63,109 bases of DNA from assembly GCA_016788865.1 (NCBI GenBank), contig JAEUSB010000066.1, positions 1 through 63,109 on the forward strand, read 5' to 3'. The translations under genes were made by a program, and so were the position numbers. Origin of the DNA: Leptospirales bacterium. GTDB taxonomy: Bacteria; Spirochaetota; Leptospiria; Leptospirales; Leptonemataceae. A model generated the notes under the pieces. It saw only the letters and a program-made list of their open reading frames with translations, searched no databases and was not told the DNA's origin. Shown piece by piece: positions 51,910 to 60,593 of the stretch (positions within the stretch are counted from its first letter, which is position 1; each line of letters starts with the position of its first letter).

Positions 51910-53602
51910 TGTTAAAGAAGACAAGCTCGGGCATACTGAACAGGATACCTCTTGTGCTTGAATTGATCCGTTCTGTCCCCCATGGAAGATAACCTATCCC
52001 CAGGACCGTTTGTCCAATCGCGTAGCCTAGATTCACCAGGCCGTACAGTGGCCTGGGAAATATCACATCATCGGTGAACATCAGAAAGTATGTATCAATT
52101 GGGCGGTGCTTGTACAACCTGGAAGTCAGCACGTTGCTTTCACGGGCGTAGACAACTGGATCCAATTCTTTTGCGTACGCAGCTTCGAGCGCCATCCTCC
52201 GGCGGGAAAGTATGGTCTCAACTTTTGCAATCCGCAAATTGCTTTCAACCAGATGGGAAGATATAAACGGAATGAACGTAAGTAATCCGTCGGGATTGAC
52301 CGTCCCCCCCAGCGCTCGGCGGGATTCCGCTTCAGCAGGAAACGCCTTCTGCAGCTCGCGTAGAATCTCGGTGGTGCAGTTTCGATTGATCAGATTGTAA
52401 CCGAACGTTTTGTGCATTCCATGCAGATGCTCTAAGCGATTCCGCTCCGTAATCTCTCTAAATTCAGCGGGCAATTTGACCGCCCGTACCCTGGTTCGGC
52501 CCATGCCGCGAGGAATGAGTCGCGTTGTTGCAAATCGAATCGTTGCGGGGTTCCGGCCCTGCCCCTTGATCTCACGCCAGCGCCCGATCGCATTCTCCAC
52601 GAGATTGTACGCAGTCTCCGGATCACCGGACTCGGCAACAAAGAGTTCGCGTGCCTTGATTGTTACATGGTGTGCCTCTCGCTCCAGAATTGCAAGGAGT
52701 GGATCGCTCGGGTCTCTGGGAATGCCTGGATCATTTTCCTGGAAGACATCGAGCAACACCCACTTCTTTCCCTCCAGTGACTTTGCAATTGCCGCCTCGC
52801 GGGCAATGGCCAGCATTAGAGCCTGCGAATTCGATTCTCCAGCAAGGAGACGAGGAATTCGGTTGTTCAGAAATGCCGAATAACGTTTGAGAACCCGAAC
52901 TTCATCCGCAGTAATTGGCAGATCAGTCTCGTAAAATGCATTCTGATCCAGGCAGACTTTTCCGGAGAGCAATTGCCGCGCCCTCGTAAGCCTCAGGCGC
53001 GCCTTGTACCTGGATGCGTAAGACGGCGCGATGATTGGAAAGTCATCGATCTTCACCGGCGGCAATGGAATGGTATGGACCGATTCGATTTGCTCACCCT
53101 CGATCCCACTCAGGTTTAAAGGAGGAGCACCTCTGGGTTGAATTTTTTCCCCCGTCGGTTCTGACCCGTTGCAGGGACCAAAGAAGCCAAGGCCTTCGAC
53201 TTCAAGGGAACCGGAACCCTCGATAGCCGAGGCAAGCTCAATATCCGATGCAAACTCCGCTTGAATCAGCGCATGCTTTTCCTGGATGAGGAGCAGCCGT
53301 GTTAGATGATCCTCCACCGTTTCTTCGTCGCGCGACGTCACATCGAGTTCAGTGACACGAATGGATCGATTCTCAGATTGATTGTAGGTCCGGATAAATG
53401 TATCCGTATCGTCGCGAACAATGCGAAAGATACGATCCGGGAAATACTGATAGTGATAAACAAAGTCCCCGGCGCGGACGGCGCTGTGGCCGCCGCTTGA
53501 ATCACCTACGTTCGAGTCGACGTAGAAATACGCCAGCGGACTTTTTGCCGGGAGTTCCTGTAGTCCCAGAAGCAGGCCGAGAAGAATCCCGGCCCGCATC
53601 AT
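51860..53602 (-). CDS. Exported DUF4105 (Lnb-like) protein
   Basis: 580 residues from the ATG at 53602 (a second ATG follows at once). Signal peptide: MRAGILLGLLLGLQELPAKSP. The DUF4105 family, also named for the N-terminal periplasmic domain of the Lnb lipoprotein acyltransferase, keeps a His and a Cys; here DSSGGHSAVRAGD near the start and NLINRNCTTEILRE near 405 supply them. A central insert (about 100-330) is not family-typical. The C-terminal part has hydrophobic stretches near 520-575. A cysteine-dependent envelope acyltransferase or hydrolase is possible. It starts 2 bases after the stop of the preceding lipoprotein gene, so the two are coupled. Confidence 0.75.
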   Translation of the reverse strand: MMRAGILLGLLLGLQELPAKSPLAYFYVDSNVGDSSGGHSAVRAGDFVYHYQYFPDRIFRIVRDDTDTFIRTYNQSENRSIRVTELDVTSRDEETVEDHLTRLLLIQEKHALIQAEFASDIELASAIEGSGSLEVEGLGFFGPCNGSEPTGEKIQPRGAPPLNLSGIEGEQIESVHTIPLPPVKIDDFPIIAPSYASRYKARLRLTRARQLLSGKVCLDQNAFYETDLPITADEVRVLKRYSAFLNNRIPRLLAGESNSQALMLAIAREAAIAKSLEGKKWVLLDVFQENDPGIPRDPSDPLLAILEREAHHVTIKARELFVAESGDPETAYNLVENAIGRWREIKGQGRNPATIRFATTRLIPRGMGRTRVRAVKLPAEFREITERNRLEHLHGMHKTFGYNLINRNCTTEILRELQKAFPAEAESRRALGGTVNPDGLLTFIPFISSHLVESNLRIAKVETILSRRRMALEAAYAKELDPVVYARESNVLTSRLYKHRPIDTYFLMFTDDVIFPRPLYGLVNLGYAIGQTVLGIGYLPWGTERINSSTRGILFSMPELVFFNIRKGSFDDLSGPEPPE

Positions 53603-53603
53603 C

Positions 53604-54065
53604 TCAAGACTCGTAACCGATTGCAATCAAGCGCGCTGCCGCAGAACGGGAACTTCCCAGGCCAGCCTGAAATCTTTCAAGCGCCGGGCGATCTATGCCG
53701 GCTTGCCGCAGGCCTTTGCCGATTCCAATGTATGTGGACTCATTGGCAGCCCAATCCGAAATCCCATGCCGATCTGCAACCTGTCCCAGATCCGCAGTGA
53801 ACGCTTCTGCTCCACCATCCTTCTCACAATAGATAGCTGTCAGATTGCGCACATCGCGCATGTATGCGAGCCTTGCCTTGGCCGCGCCGCCCGACGAAGA
53901 ATTGCTTGAATTTGAAATGGATGTGGAGATAGACCAGACGGAATCGGAAATACTTCCCAGACCACGCGAAATAGAATTGGTCGATTGTGAAACGCTTTCA
54001 AGCGCCGCGCATCCAACAAACAGTGTGGCGGCTGCAATGTAACCTAGAGCAAAGAGTTTTTTCAT
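53604..54065 (-). CDS. Lipoprotein of unknown function
   Basis: 153 residues, start ATG with GAGGTTCCC upstream. Lipobox LFVGCAALES. A Ser/Asn-rich linker (about 30-60) precedes a helical domain: ARLAYMRDVRNLTAIYCEKDG and FQAGLGSSRSAAARLIAIGYES (cited by parts LTAIYCEKDG, AARLIAIGYES). Similar putative lipoproteins occur in Leptospira genomes, from memory. The pairing with the DUF4105 gene, just 2 bases downstream, suggests a shared envelope job. Confidence 0.78.
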   Translation of the reverse strand: MKKLFALGYIAAATLFVGCAALESVSQSTNSISRGLGSISDSVWSISTSISNSSNSSSGGAAKARLAYMRDVRNLTAIYCEKDGGAEAFTADLGQVADRHGISDWAANESTYIGIGKGLRQAGIDRPALERFQAGLGSSRSAAARLIAIGYES

Positions 54066-54134
54066 GGGAACCTCAATGGATGACTACAGGGCCTTGATTC
54101 GCTGTCAAATATATTATCCCGTTCCGCCCGCGGG

Positions 54135-54554
54135 CTATTTGGACAAAAGCATCCATTTTTCGTGAAGCTCGGCGAGCAACTCTCCCGGCTCGTTGTGCGC
54201 AAATGTTTCCACGTAAACGATCTTACGCTTGCGCTCCACTATCCGCGAGCGAATAGCAATTGGTCCGAGCCGGTGTGGTCGCCGGTAGCGGATGGTTGAT
54301 TCTGCGGTGGTTCCATTTTCAATATCCCAATCCAGCGTAAAGTGGACCAGCGCCCCCTGGCAACTGTCCATGGCCGAGTACAGAGCCCCGCCGTGAAGCA
54401 CCCCGTTGGGATTGTGATGCTCGTCAGTCGGATTGTATTCATAGAGGCATTCATCCGGTGAGATTGAAACCAGTTTAAGGCCGAGCAATTTGCCAAAATG
54501 ATCATCAAACTTAACGGCATAATCTTGAGGCGAAAGCATTCCGTCATCCGCCAT
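54135..54554 (-). CDS. PaaI-like hotdog thioesterase
   Basis: 139 residues. The hotdog core is seen as HHNPNGVLHGGALYSAMDSCQG, where the Gly-Gly and the Asp stand at the substrate and catalytic positions of the PaaI/YbgC-type branch, then TAESTIRYRRPHRLG and ERKRKIVYVETFAHN. It should hydrolyse acyl-CoA or aromatic acyl-CoA thioesters in the cytoplasm. The start ATG is at 54554. It is divergent from the SRPBCC gene, with 76 bases between starts. Confidence 0.88.
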   Translation of the reverse strand: MADDGMLSPQDYAVKFDDHFGKLLGLKLVSISPDECLYEYNPTDEHHNPNGVLHGGALYSAMDSCQGALVHFTLDWDIENGTTAESTIRYRRPHRLGPIAIRSRIVERKRKIVYVETFAHNEPGELLAELHEKWMLLSK

Positions 54555-54630
54555 CGGGAACCAAATTCAATCCAGCTTTTTGCTGGACAATTTTCCCCCA
54601 GAAAGACAGCTACCCGCAGAGGTTGAATCA

Positions 54631-55170
54631 ATGAAGATACTCAAAATCGCACTTATAGCACTGGCTACACTGATTGCCGTTCCGCTTGTTGTTGCCGCAA
54701 TCGCAAAAAAAGATTACAGCGTAGAACGTAGCATTACTATCAACAAACCAAGAGCGCAGGTTTTCGCATTCGTCAAGCTCCTCAAAAACCAGGATCAGTA
54801 TAGCAAATGGGCCACAATGGACCCGGCAATGAAGAAGACCTTTACCGGCACAGATGGGACCATTGGGTTCATTTCCGCCTGGGACAGTCAGGATCCCAAC
54901 GTAGGTGTTGGTGAGCAGGAGATCAAGGGCATCACCGAGGGTGAGCGCCTGGATTTTGAACTTAGATTCAAGAAGCCCTTTGAGGCAACTGACAAAGCTT
55001 ATATGATTACGGAATCCGCTGGTGAAAAGGCAACACTGGTTAAATGGGGGTTTAACGGACACATGAAATATCCTATGAACCTGATGCTGCTCTTTATGGA
55101 TTTTGACAAGATGCTCGGCGGTGACCTTCAGATTGGGCTGGATAACTTGAAGCGTGTCCTTGAGAAGTAA
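54631..55170 (+). CDS. SRPBCC (polyketide cyclase-like) protein with membrane anchor
   Basis: 179 residues from the ATG at 54631, with AGAGG 8 bases upstream. An N-terminal hydrophobic segment (LIALATLIAVPLVVAAIA) is an anchor or signal. The START/SRPBCC fold follows: YSVERSITINKPRAQVFAFV, YSKWATMDPAMKKTFTG, and AYMITESAGEKATLVKWGF. This fold binds hydrophobic ligands in a deep cavity. The ligand is unknown. It converges on the MBL-fold gene with 18 bases between stops. Confidence 0.86.
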   Translation: MKILKIALIALATLIAVPLVVAAIAKKDYSVERSITINKPRAQVFAFVKLLKNQDQYSKWATMDPAMKKTFTGTDGTIGFISAWDSQDPNVGVGEQEIKGITEGERLDFELRFKKPFEATDKAYMITESAGEKATLVKWGFNGHMKYPMNLMLLFMDFDKMLGGDLQIGLDNLKRVLEK

Positions 55171-55188
55171 TCAGGCTCTGAACGTCGC

Positions 55189-56313
55189 CTAACGGGAGCC
55201 GGAAATCCACCAATCGTTGGAAGCAAAAGCCCGGGCCGCGTCCACAATCTCCCCTGGCCGCGGTGTGGGCATTTGTACCGCCGCGGCCGCAGCCGCAGCT
55301 CTGGCTCGACGAATTGGTTCATCCCATTCATGAATCGCCAGATTGAACGTGCCCCAGTGGACCGGTAACATTTTCCGCGAACGAAGGTCCTGGTTGGCGA
55401 GCACGGCGCTCTCCGGATTCATATGAATTCCTTCCCAGGTGTAATCGTAGGCTCCAATCTTTATCGCGGCAAGGTCAAATGGTCCAAGACGCGCGCCAAT
55501 TTCTTTGAAGTGGCCCGAGTATCCAGTGTCCCCGCTGAAATAAAAGCGATGCAGTGGGCCAACCAAACTCCAGGAAGACCACAATGTGGAATTGCGGCTG
55601 AATAGCCCACGACCGGAATAGTGGACGGCGGGAGTGCAAACAATCTTAATACCGCCTAACGTTGAGCTCTCCCACCAGCCAAGCTCTACTATCTGCTTCT
55701 CTGGTATTCCCCACGCGTCCAGGTGCGCACCAATTCCGGAAGGAACAAAGAATACTGTGCCCCTCTCCGCCAGAAACTGAATCGCGCGCATATCGAGATG
55801 ATCGTAATGATCGTGTGAAATGACAACAGCATCAATCCGCGGCAGTTCTTCGAGAGTCAAAGGCGGCTCAAAGAACCTGTCCGGACCAAACGTTGCGAAA
55901 GGCGAAACGCGCCTTGCGAAGACAGGATCGGTAAAAATTCGTACGCCATCCATCTCAAGGAGAACGCTTGCATGTCCAAACCAGATCGCACGAATCCCCG
56001 CGTCGGGAATCGCAGACAGTTGGGGCCGCATCACGGGCACGGGAAACGGAGGACGGCGGACCTCGCTTCCGAACAACTGACGACGCGTTACCTGCACATA
56101 CGTGCCCGGGGCCAGCAAAGGCACCGGGGGTATATTATCGAGCGCTCCGTTTTGAAACATGGGGTTGTTCTTGAGACGATCAAAGCGGGAACCGTGCGGC
56201 GTGCCACCGAACGTTCGCAATTGTCTGGTATCGATGAAGGCAAACACCAGAAACACTACTACGAACGACACAATAAAACCTAGAACTCTCTTCTTGCGTT
56301 TGCCCATACCCAT
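55189..56313 (-). CDS. Membrane-anchored MBL-fold hydrolase (NAPE-PLD/UlaG-like)
   Basis: 374 residues from the ATG at 56313; ATGs at 56325 and 56307 are also possible. A basic N-terminus and one membrane segment (RVLGFIVSFVVVFLVFAFI) anchor it. The metallo-beta-lactamase fold has WFGHASVLLEMDG, VISHDHYDHLDM (the HxHxDH zinc motif), AVHYSGRG, YFSGDTGYSG and LPVHWGTFNL. The pattern is close to the NAPE-hydrolysing phospholipase D / UlaG group, acting on phosphodiester or lactone bonds. The substrate is probably a lipid. It is divergent from the acyltransferase gene, 72 bases between starts. Confidence 0.88.
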   Translation of the reverse strand: MGMGKRKKRVLGFIVSFVVVFLVFAFIDTRQLRTFGGTPHGSRFDRLKNNPMFQNGALDNIPPVPLLAPGTYVQVTRRQLFGSEVRRPPFPVPVMRPQLSAIPDAGIRAIWFGHASVLLEMDGVRIFTDPVFARRVSPFATFGPDRFFEPPLTLEELPRIDAVVISHDHYDHLDMRAIQFLAERGTVFFVPSGIGAHLDAWGIPEKQIVELGWWESSTLGGIKIVCTPAVHYSGRGLFSRNSTLWSSWSLVGPLHRFYFSGDTGYSGHFKEIGARLGPFDLAAIKIGAYDYTWEGIHMNPESAVLANQDLRSRKMLPVHWGTFNLAIHEWDEPIRRARAAAAAAAVQMPTPRPGEIVDAARAFASNDWWISGSR

Positions 56314-56385
56314 TTCACCATGCATGAGTGCCCGGCCGCCGGACCGCCACAACTAATTGTCGCCATGCAAAAGCGAGGATCGGAA

Positions 56386-57642
56386 ATGGCACCAGAGGCA
56401 AAACGCTTGAAACTTCGCTCACTCAATCGCCCGGAGGCAGCCTTCTGGCTTTTCGATCGCGTCTCTTCGATGAATTTTGCAGTCATTGCAACCGGATCCG
56501 GATCCGTAGAGGATGCGAGCATTCGGCGCGCCATCGATCTAGCGCCACAGCGGCGCGAAATGGCGGGAGTAACGGTTCAGGTTCAGCCGGACGGTCAGCT
56601 GGAATTCGTGCCGGTAAAGTCTCCCGTTGAACTGAAAGCGGCTAACGGTAACTGGTCAGATCTCCTGGCATTGCACCTGACAGAACCGTTTGCGGAAGGC
56701 GCCCCGCTCTGGCGCGTCGCCATTTATCGAGGCGCAAATGAATGGACGCTTGCCATAACATTCCACCATAGCATCGCCGATGGCAGGTCGGGAATGCGGT
56801 TCCTGTCTGACTTTTTGCTCGATATGGATCATTCGCCTGGAGAATCTTTGCAGAAGCTTCCAATTATGAGAGACGTCTTCGCAGAAGCCGTCCGGACCGG
56901 CAGTCCACCCTCTCCGCGAAAGCCCCAGGCTCTTCCCTGGTTTTCCAAGCGAATCACAGCTCCGGTTCCTGCCATTCGATCCTTCACTCTGCCTGCCCAC
57001 GATTCCCGGATGCTCATTCAATCGGCGCGGGAAAACGGAGTCACGGTCCATGGCTGGATGGCTGCCGCTCAGCTTATTTCGACCAACGCACTCTTTGAGA
57101 CTGAGGAAGCTCGAAGCCTCGCTATTTCAACCCCCGTTGACTATAGAAAGTATGTGGGAGAAAGCGACATCGATTCACTCTGGTTTTGTATTTCGCTCAT
57201 CACTTCAACGCTTACAGTGCAGGATAATTTCCTTGAGTTAGCCCGGGATCTGTCGCTGGACATCAAAGAACAACTGGCGAATGGCCAGGGGCTGCGTTTC
57301 TACGATAGTCTGCCAGAACCGGCGCAACTGTTGAGTAAACCGGATGGTGTTAAGCTGTTTGGTGTGATGATGCAGCGCCTGCCACAGGCAAGCGTGTTGA
57401 GTAACGTTGGAAGTATTGCTCCCCCGGACCTTACGAACCTTAAGCTTGAAAGCATCTGCTTCACAGTCCATCCCACAATTGCCCAACCAATCTTTGTCAC
57501 AGCGACCACGTGCCGGGACCAGATCAATTTTGTGCTGAACTATGATTCAAACCGATGGCCTGCAGCAATGGCCGACCGTTTTGTCAATGAGTTCAAGCGG
57601 AACCTTACGCTTCCGAGGAACGCAGTACCTGAAAGTCCTTGA
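56386..57642 (+). CDS. Condensation-superfamily acyltransferase (WS/DGAT or PapA-like)
   Basis: 418 residues from the ATG at 56386, with GAGG 7 bases upstream. It has the CoA-dependent acyltransferase motif FHHSIADGRSG (HHxxxDG) near residue 130, PEAAFWLFDRVSSM near the N-terminus, typical of PapA/alcohol acetyltransferases, and LSNVGSIAPP near 340 in place of the second conserved motif. It transfers an acyl group to an alcohol or amine. Wax ester synthesis is possible; the substrate is unknown. It ends inside the convergent SCO1 gene with a 38-base overlap. Confidence 0.82.
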   Translation: MAPEAKRLKLRSLNRPEAAFWLFDRVSSMNFAVIATGSGSVEDASIRRAIDLAPQRREMAGVTVQVQPDGQLEFVPVKSPVELKAANGNWSDLLALHLTEPFAEGAPLWRVAIYRGANEWTLAITFHHSIADGRSGMRFLSDFLLDMDHSPGESLQKLPIMRDVFAEAVRTGSPPSPRKPQALPWFSKRITAPVPAIRSFTLPAHDSRMLIQSARENGVTVHGWMAAAQLISTNALFETEEARSLAISTPVDYRKYVGESDIDSLWFCISLITSTLTVQDNFLELARDLSLDIKEQLANGQGLRFYDSLPEPAQLLSKPDGVKLFGVMMQRLPQASVLSNVGSIAPPDLTNLKLESICFTVHPTIAQPIFVTATTCRDQINFVLNYDSNRWPAAMADRFVNEFKRNLTLPRNAVPESP

Positions 57643-58330
57643 AAAAGCGATCTGAGTCACCCATTCCTCGCAAACGGTAGATCCCCCGCAGGTATCCTTC
57701 CTTGTCGACAAGGAAGAGATTCTCTGTGTGAACAAAGTCAATCAGGTTGCCGAGGCCCTTCCTCGTTTGAATATCTCCGGCGAATTGTTCGCGTGCAATA
57801 GCCTCGATTTGAGGTCGCTGCCCCGTCAATAGTGACCAATTATCCTTTCTCAGTGTATACGTTTTTCTGTACTGCTCAAGCGCGACGGGCGTATCGTGCT
57901 CCGGGTCGACCGTTATGGCCACGACCTGAACATCAGGAGCTTCACCAATCTTTTCAGCAACTCGCTTCACGTTGGCGGTGACCACGGGGCAAATTCCCCG
58001 ACAGCGCGAAAAGAAAAAGTAGACTAGCGAAATTTTCCCTCGCATTTCCGCCGGAGTGAACGGCTTACCGCTCTCCGCGACAAGGTCGAATGCGCGCATT
58101 CCACGCAAGTCGTCCGGCAATTTCCCATCCGGCCAGACCGGATCCATAACCCTGCCCTGGTAATATGGGAGCTGCCCCGCGCGCGGCGTTGAAACGCGCG
58201 CCAGCTCCGGGTCAAATTGCGGATCGAGATTGCAACCCGCCATGGCAAGGGCGCAAAGAGATGCAATAAGAACCAGAATGGACGTCTTAATGATTTGCCT
58301 CTTACCTAAAGTTGTTCTACGATTACTCAT
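57605..58330 (-). CDS. SCO1/SenC-family copper lipoprotein
   Basis: 241 residues with a lipobox AMAGCNL near residue 33. The SCO thioredoxin fold follows: GKISLVYFFFSRCRGICPV carries the CxxxC copper pair, VVAITVDPEHDTP the conserved strand-turn, and DFVHTENLFLVD the His ligand. These proteins deliver copper to cytochrome oxidase or act in envelope redox. The TCP start of the motif is SRC here, a mild variant. ATG at 58330 overlaps the upstream MORN gene stop (ATGA). Third gene of a lipoprotein operon. Confidence 0.92.
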   Translation of the reverse strand: MSNRRTTLGKRQIIKTSILVLIASLCALAMAGCNLDPQFDPELARVSTPRAGQLPYYQGRVMDPVWPDGKLPDDLRGMRAFDLVAESGKPFTPAEMRGKISLVYFFFSRCRGICPVVTANVKRVAEKIGEAPDVQVVAITVDPEHDTPVALEQYRKTYTLRKDNWSLLTGQRPQIEAIAREQFAGDIQTRKGLGNLIDFVHTENLFLVDKEGYLRGIYRLRGMGDSDRFFKDFQVLRSSEA

Positions 58331-58875
58331 TTTGTTTCTCCCACAGGATCGCAGACCTTGCTTCCGGGCATGCCAATAGAACCACCGTTCTCAAAAACAT
58401 AGTTCAGGTAAATTTGCCCGGTGCGTCGCCACATTTTGGCAGCGAGAATTTCTCCTGATCTTCCGTACATCTTGAACTCCGCTGGCTTCTTGTCTTCAAA
58501 CCAGAGCCATGCCTGGCCAATGTTCTGTCCGTTGTTGAAACGCTGATAAGCCCTGAGATTTCCGTTGGGAAACCAGACCCGATGCAATCCGTGCTTGGAC
58601 CCGTTCCGATATTCTCGCTGTGCTACGAGCGTTCCATTCAGCGTGTGCACGGTGGATTCACCATGTTCAACGCCGTCTTTGTATGAAGTCAATTCAACCT
58701 CATTCACAGCAACAATAGTCGTCCGCAGTTGCCCGGTGAACGGTTTTCCCTGGTAGAACAACCGACCCGCAGCCATACCAAGCTGCGAGTCTGTGTTTTC
58801 GATTACCGGACCGCCACCGCACGTTGCGGTGGCAGTCAAGATCGTGATAACCAGCGTCTTGTTTATCCAATTCAT
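58327..58875 (-). CDS. MORN-type repeat lipoprotein
   Basis: 182 residues; signal ends at TATATCGGG, a lipoprotein-like Cys with three Gly following. The body is repeats of the MORN_2/YwqK type: KDGVEHGESTVH, NGTLVAQREYRNGSKHGLHRVW (given as NGSKHGLHRVW), FPNGNLRAYQRFNNGQNIG. Such repeats form a beta-ladder and bind lipids or proteins. The stop overlaps the SCO1 start and the start is 25 bases after the YHYH gene, so the three are one operon. Confidence 0.83.
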   Translation of the reverse strand: MNWINKTLVITILTATATCGGGPVIENTDSQLGMAAGRLFYQGKPFTGQLRTTIVAVNEVELTSYKDGVEHGESTVHTLNGTLVAQREYRNGSKHGLHRVWFPNGNLRAYQRFNNGQNIGQAWLWFEDKKPAEFKMYGRSGEILAAKMWRRTGQIYLNYVFENGGSIGMPGSKVCDPVGETK

Positions 58876-58899
58876 GACACCGCCTGCCTCAGCAAGAAA

Positions 58900-59874
58900 T
58901 CAGTTACTCACCTGTCCTATTTTCCCATAGAAATAGGATCCCATTAGGGTTTTGATCGTTGCAGTAGAGTCCAGCACAAAGTGATAGTGATATGTCGCAG
59001 TCGCGAAATCCGTGGTTGTCGTTGTGTGACCATGCAGGGTATCAAGCCCGCTTGCTGTGGCATTTCCCTGCCCACTGCATCTGATCCCGTAAATCGCGTA
59101 TCCATCAAGCGCAATCCCAATCAGGTTGGTGTCATCATTGTAACTTGTAGTGGACGTAGCGGATTGGTCGGTTGAAAACTTTTTCACCCATGCATGGTGA
59201 TGCGTGATTGACTGATCGTTAGGATGCGCGCCAAAAGCGTCAAATGTTGTCGCCTCGGTTGCAAGCGTATCACCTGGAGCGGCTGCGTTGTTAAAGATGG
59301 CCACACCATTGCGCGTGATTCCGATTGAGGAAAGGCCACCCTGCGTTCCTGTAAGCGATCCCGTGTTGCGGGTGGGATTCTTTGGAATCGCGTAAACGAA
59401 GTTCTGACTCCCAATCCTGTTTGTGCCAGCGGCTGTGTATGTCGTTCCGTCGAGCGTTGGCAAACCTGCATCGAGCGCTGCATTTGTGCCAACGGTTCCG
59501 TTACGCGTCCAGTAGTAGCTGGCGTGATTGGGAAGATTCTTTGATTTGAAGCAGTAGTAATCGCCCACAACATAACCCACGGAGCATGTGAAGTTATTTT
59601 TTATCCATGAAGGCAGTGCAGAATCCATGGAAGTCGTAACGCCGTTGAGGCAACCATTCGTGCCACCCGTCAGCGTTGCTGTTGTATTGGAAATAGTTGA
59701 GCCGGTTGAGGCTCCACTTCCAGAGCACGGATTTGATGTGGACGATTGCGATGCAGCTAGAAGCAGCAGCATCAACGTGGTGTTATCGTCGTCATCGTCG
59801 CTCTGAAAGAGCGAACATCCGCTCAGGAAGGAGCAAACCATTACAAGTGCTCCAAGTTTCAGTAATACTTTCAT
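58900..59874 (-). CDS. YHYH-domain lipoprotein
   Basis: 324 residues from the ATG at 59874, with an excellent GGAGG site 7 bases upstream. Lipobox SFLSGCSLF, then an Asp-rich stretch (DDDDDN) and a Ser/Thr-rich region. The YHYH domain (about 150-320) contains SITHHHAWVKKFS and the signature ATYHYHFVLD, with GYAIYGIR between. The His clusters suggest metal binding; the family is exported and has no proven role. The operon continues with a MORN lipoprotein and SCO1, a copper protein, which hints at copper or redox handling. The upstream frame to 60003 is not supported. Confidence 0.88.
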   Translation of the reverse strand: MKVLLKLGALVMVCSFLSGCSLFQSDDDDDNTTLMLLLLAASQSSTSNPCSGSGASTGSTISNTTATLTGGTNGCLNGVTTSMDSALPSWIKNNFTCSVGYVVGDYYCFKSKNLPNHASYYWTRNGTVGTNAALDAGLPTLDGTTYTAAGTNRIGSQNFVYAIPKNPTRNTGSLTGTQGGLSSIGITRNGVAIFNNAAAPGDTLATEATTFDAFGAHPNDQSITHHHAWVKKFSTDQSATSTTSYNDDTNLIGIALDGYAIYGIRCSGQGNATASGLDTLHGHTTTTTDFATATYHYHFVLDSTATIKTLMGSYFYGKIGQVSN

Positions 59875-60098
59875 TTTTGGCCTCCGATCAAGTTCAAGCA
59901 TGGGACGGGGGAAACCTCCGAACCATTGCATGAGGATATCGTAGGAAGACACGTGTGTCAATGGAACGGGGGTCCAACCCGCTCGGCTCGGACTTGTTTT
60001 CAACCTGGACTGCGTGAAGCGTACGGGGAATTACGTATGCCGAAAACAATGCGCGGTAAGCGCGACGCAGAATTCAGAAAAATTTTTCAACTGGCATA

Positions 60099-60479
60099 TC
60101 AAGGAAGGAACTCATCCGGCGCGCGCACCGCTTCCACCTTACGAGCCATTAGTGCCTCAATGGCCGCCGCGTCATTCTTACAAATTGTGAATGCTTCCAT
60201 CAATCCCGCCAGATCCAGGACGTGCTCTGTTACGGGTGACAGATCAGAAAGGACGAGCGCTCCTCCCCTGCTCTCCAGCGTACGTTTGATAGCAAGTATC
60301 TTTGCAATCCCCGTCGAACTCAGATCGCGAACATCAATCATGTTGATGGCCATGCGAGACTTCCCGGATGCAAACAGATCCTTGGTTTGCGCCTCGAGAC
60401 TGTGAATCTCTTCCAGAGTTAGACGTCCGGCCAGCTTGAGAATGGTAATGCCATTCACTTCTTTCGTCGCGATTTTCAT
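60099..60479 (-). CDS. STAS-domain anti-sigma factor antagonist-like protein
   Basis: 126 residues from the ATG at 60479, with GGAGA 6 bases upstream. The fold is seen in MKIATKEVNGITILKLAGRL, RMAINMIDVRDLSSTGIAKI, where DLSSTG is the phospho-Ser loop, and GALVLSDLSPVTEHVLDLAG. Of the RsbV/SpoIIAA type. The SpoIIE phosphatases at 33 and 50 kb could act on it. No anti-sigma kinase gene is adjacent. Confidence 0.88.
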   Translation of the reverse strand: MKIATKEVNGITILKLAGRLTLEEIHSLEAQTKDLFASGKSRMAINMIDVRDLSSTGIAKILAIKRTLESRGGALVLSDLSPVTEHVLDLAGLMEAFTICKNDAAAIEALMARKVEAVRAPDEFLP

Positions 60480-60593
60480 TGTGTCTCCGAATTGCTCAAT
60501 CACAATGAAGCCTGGCGCAATTCGCGCAACCACTTTTGGTTGTATGTCGATGGATGTGCGGGAAAAAAGTCTGGCGGATGGAACTAATATGTA

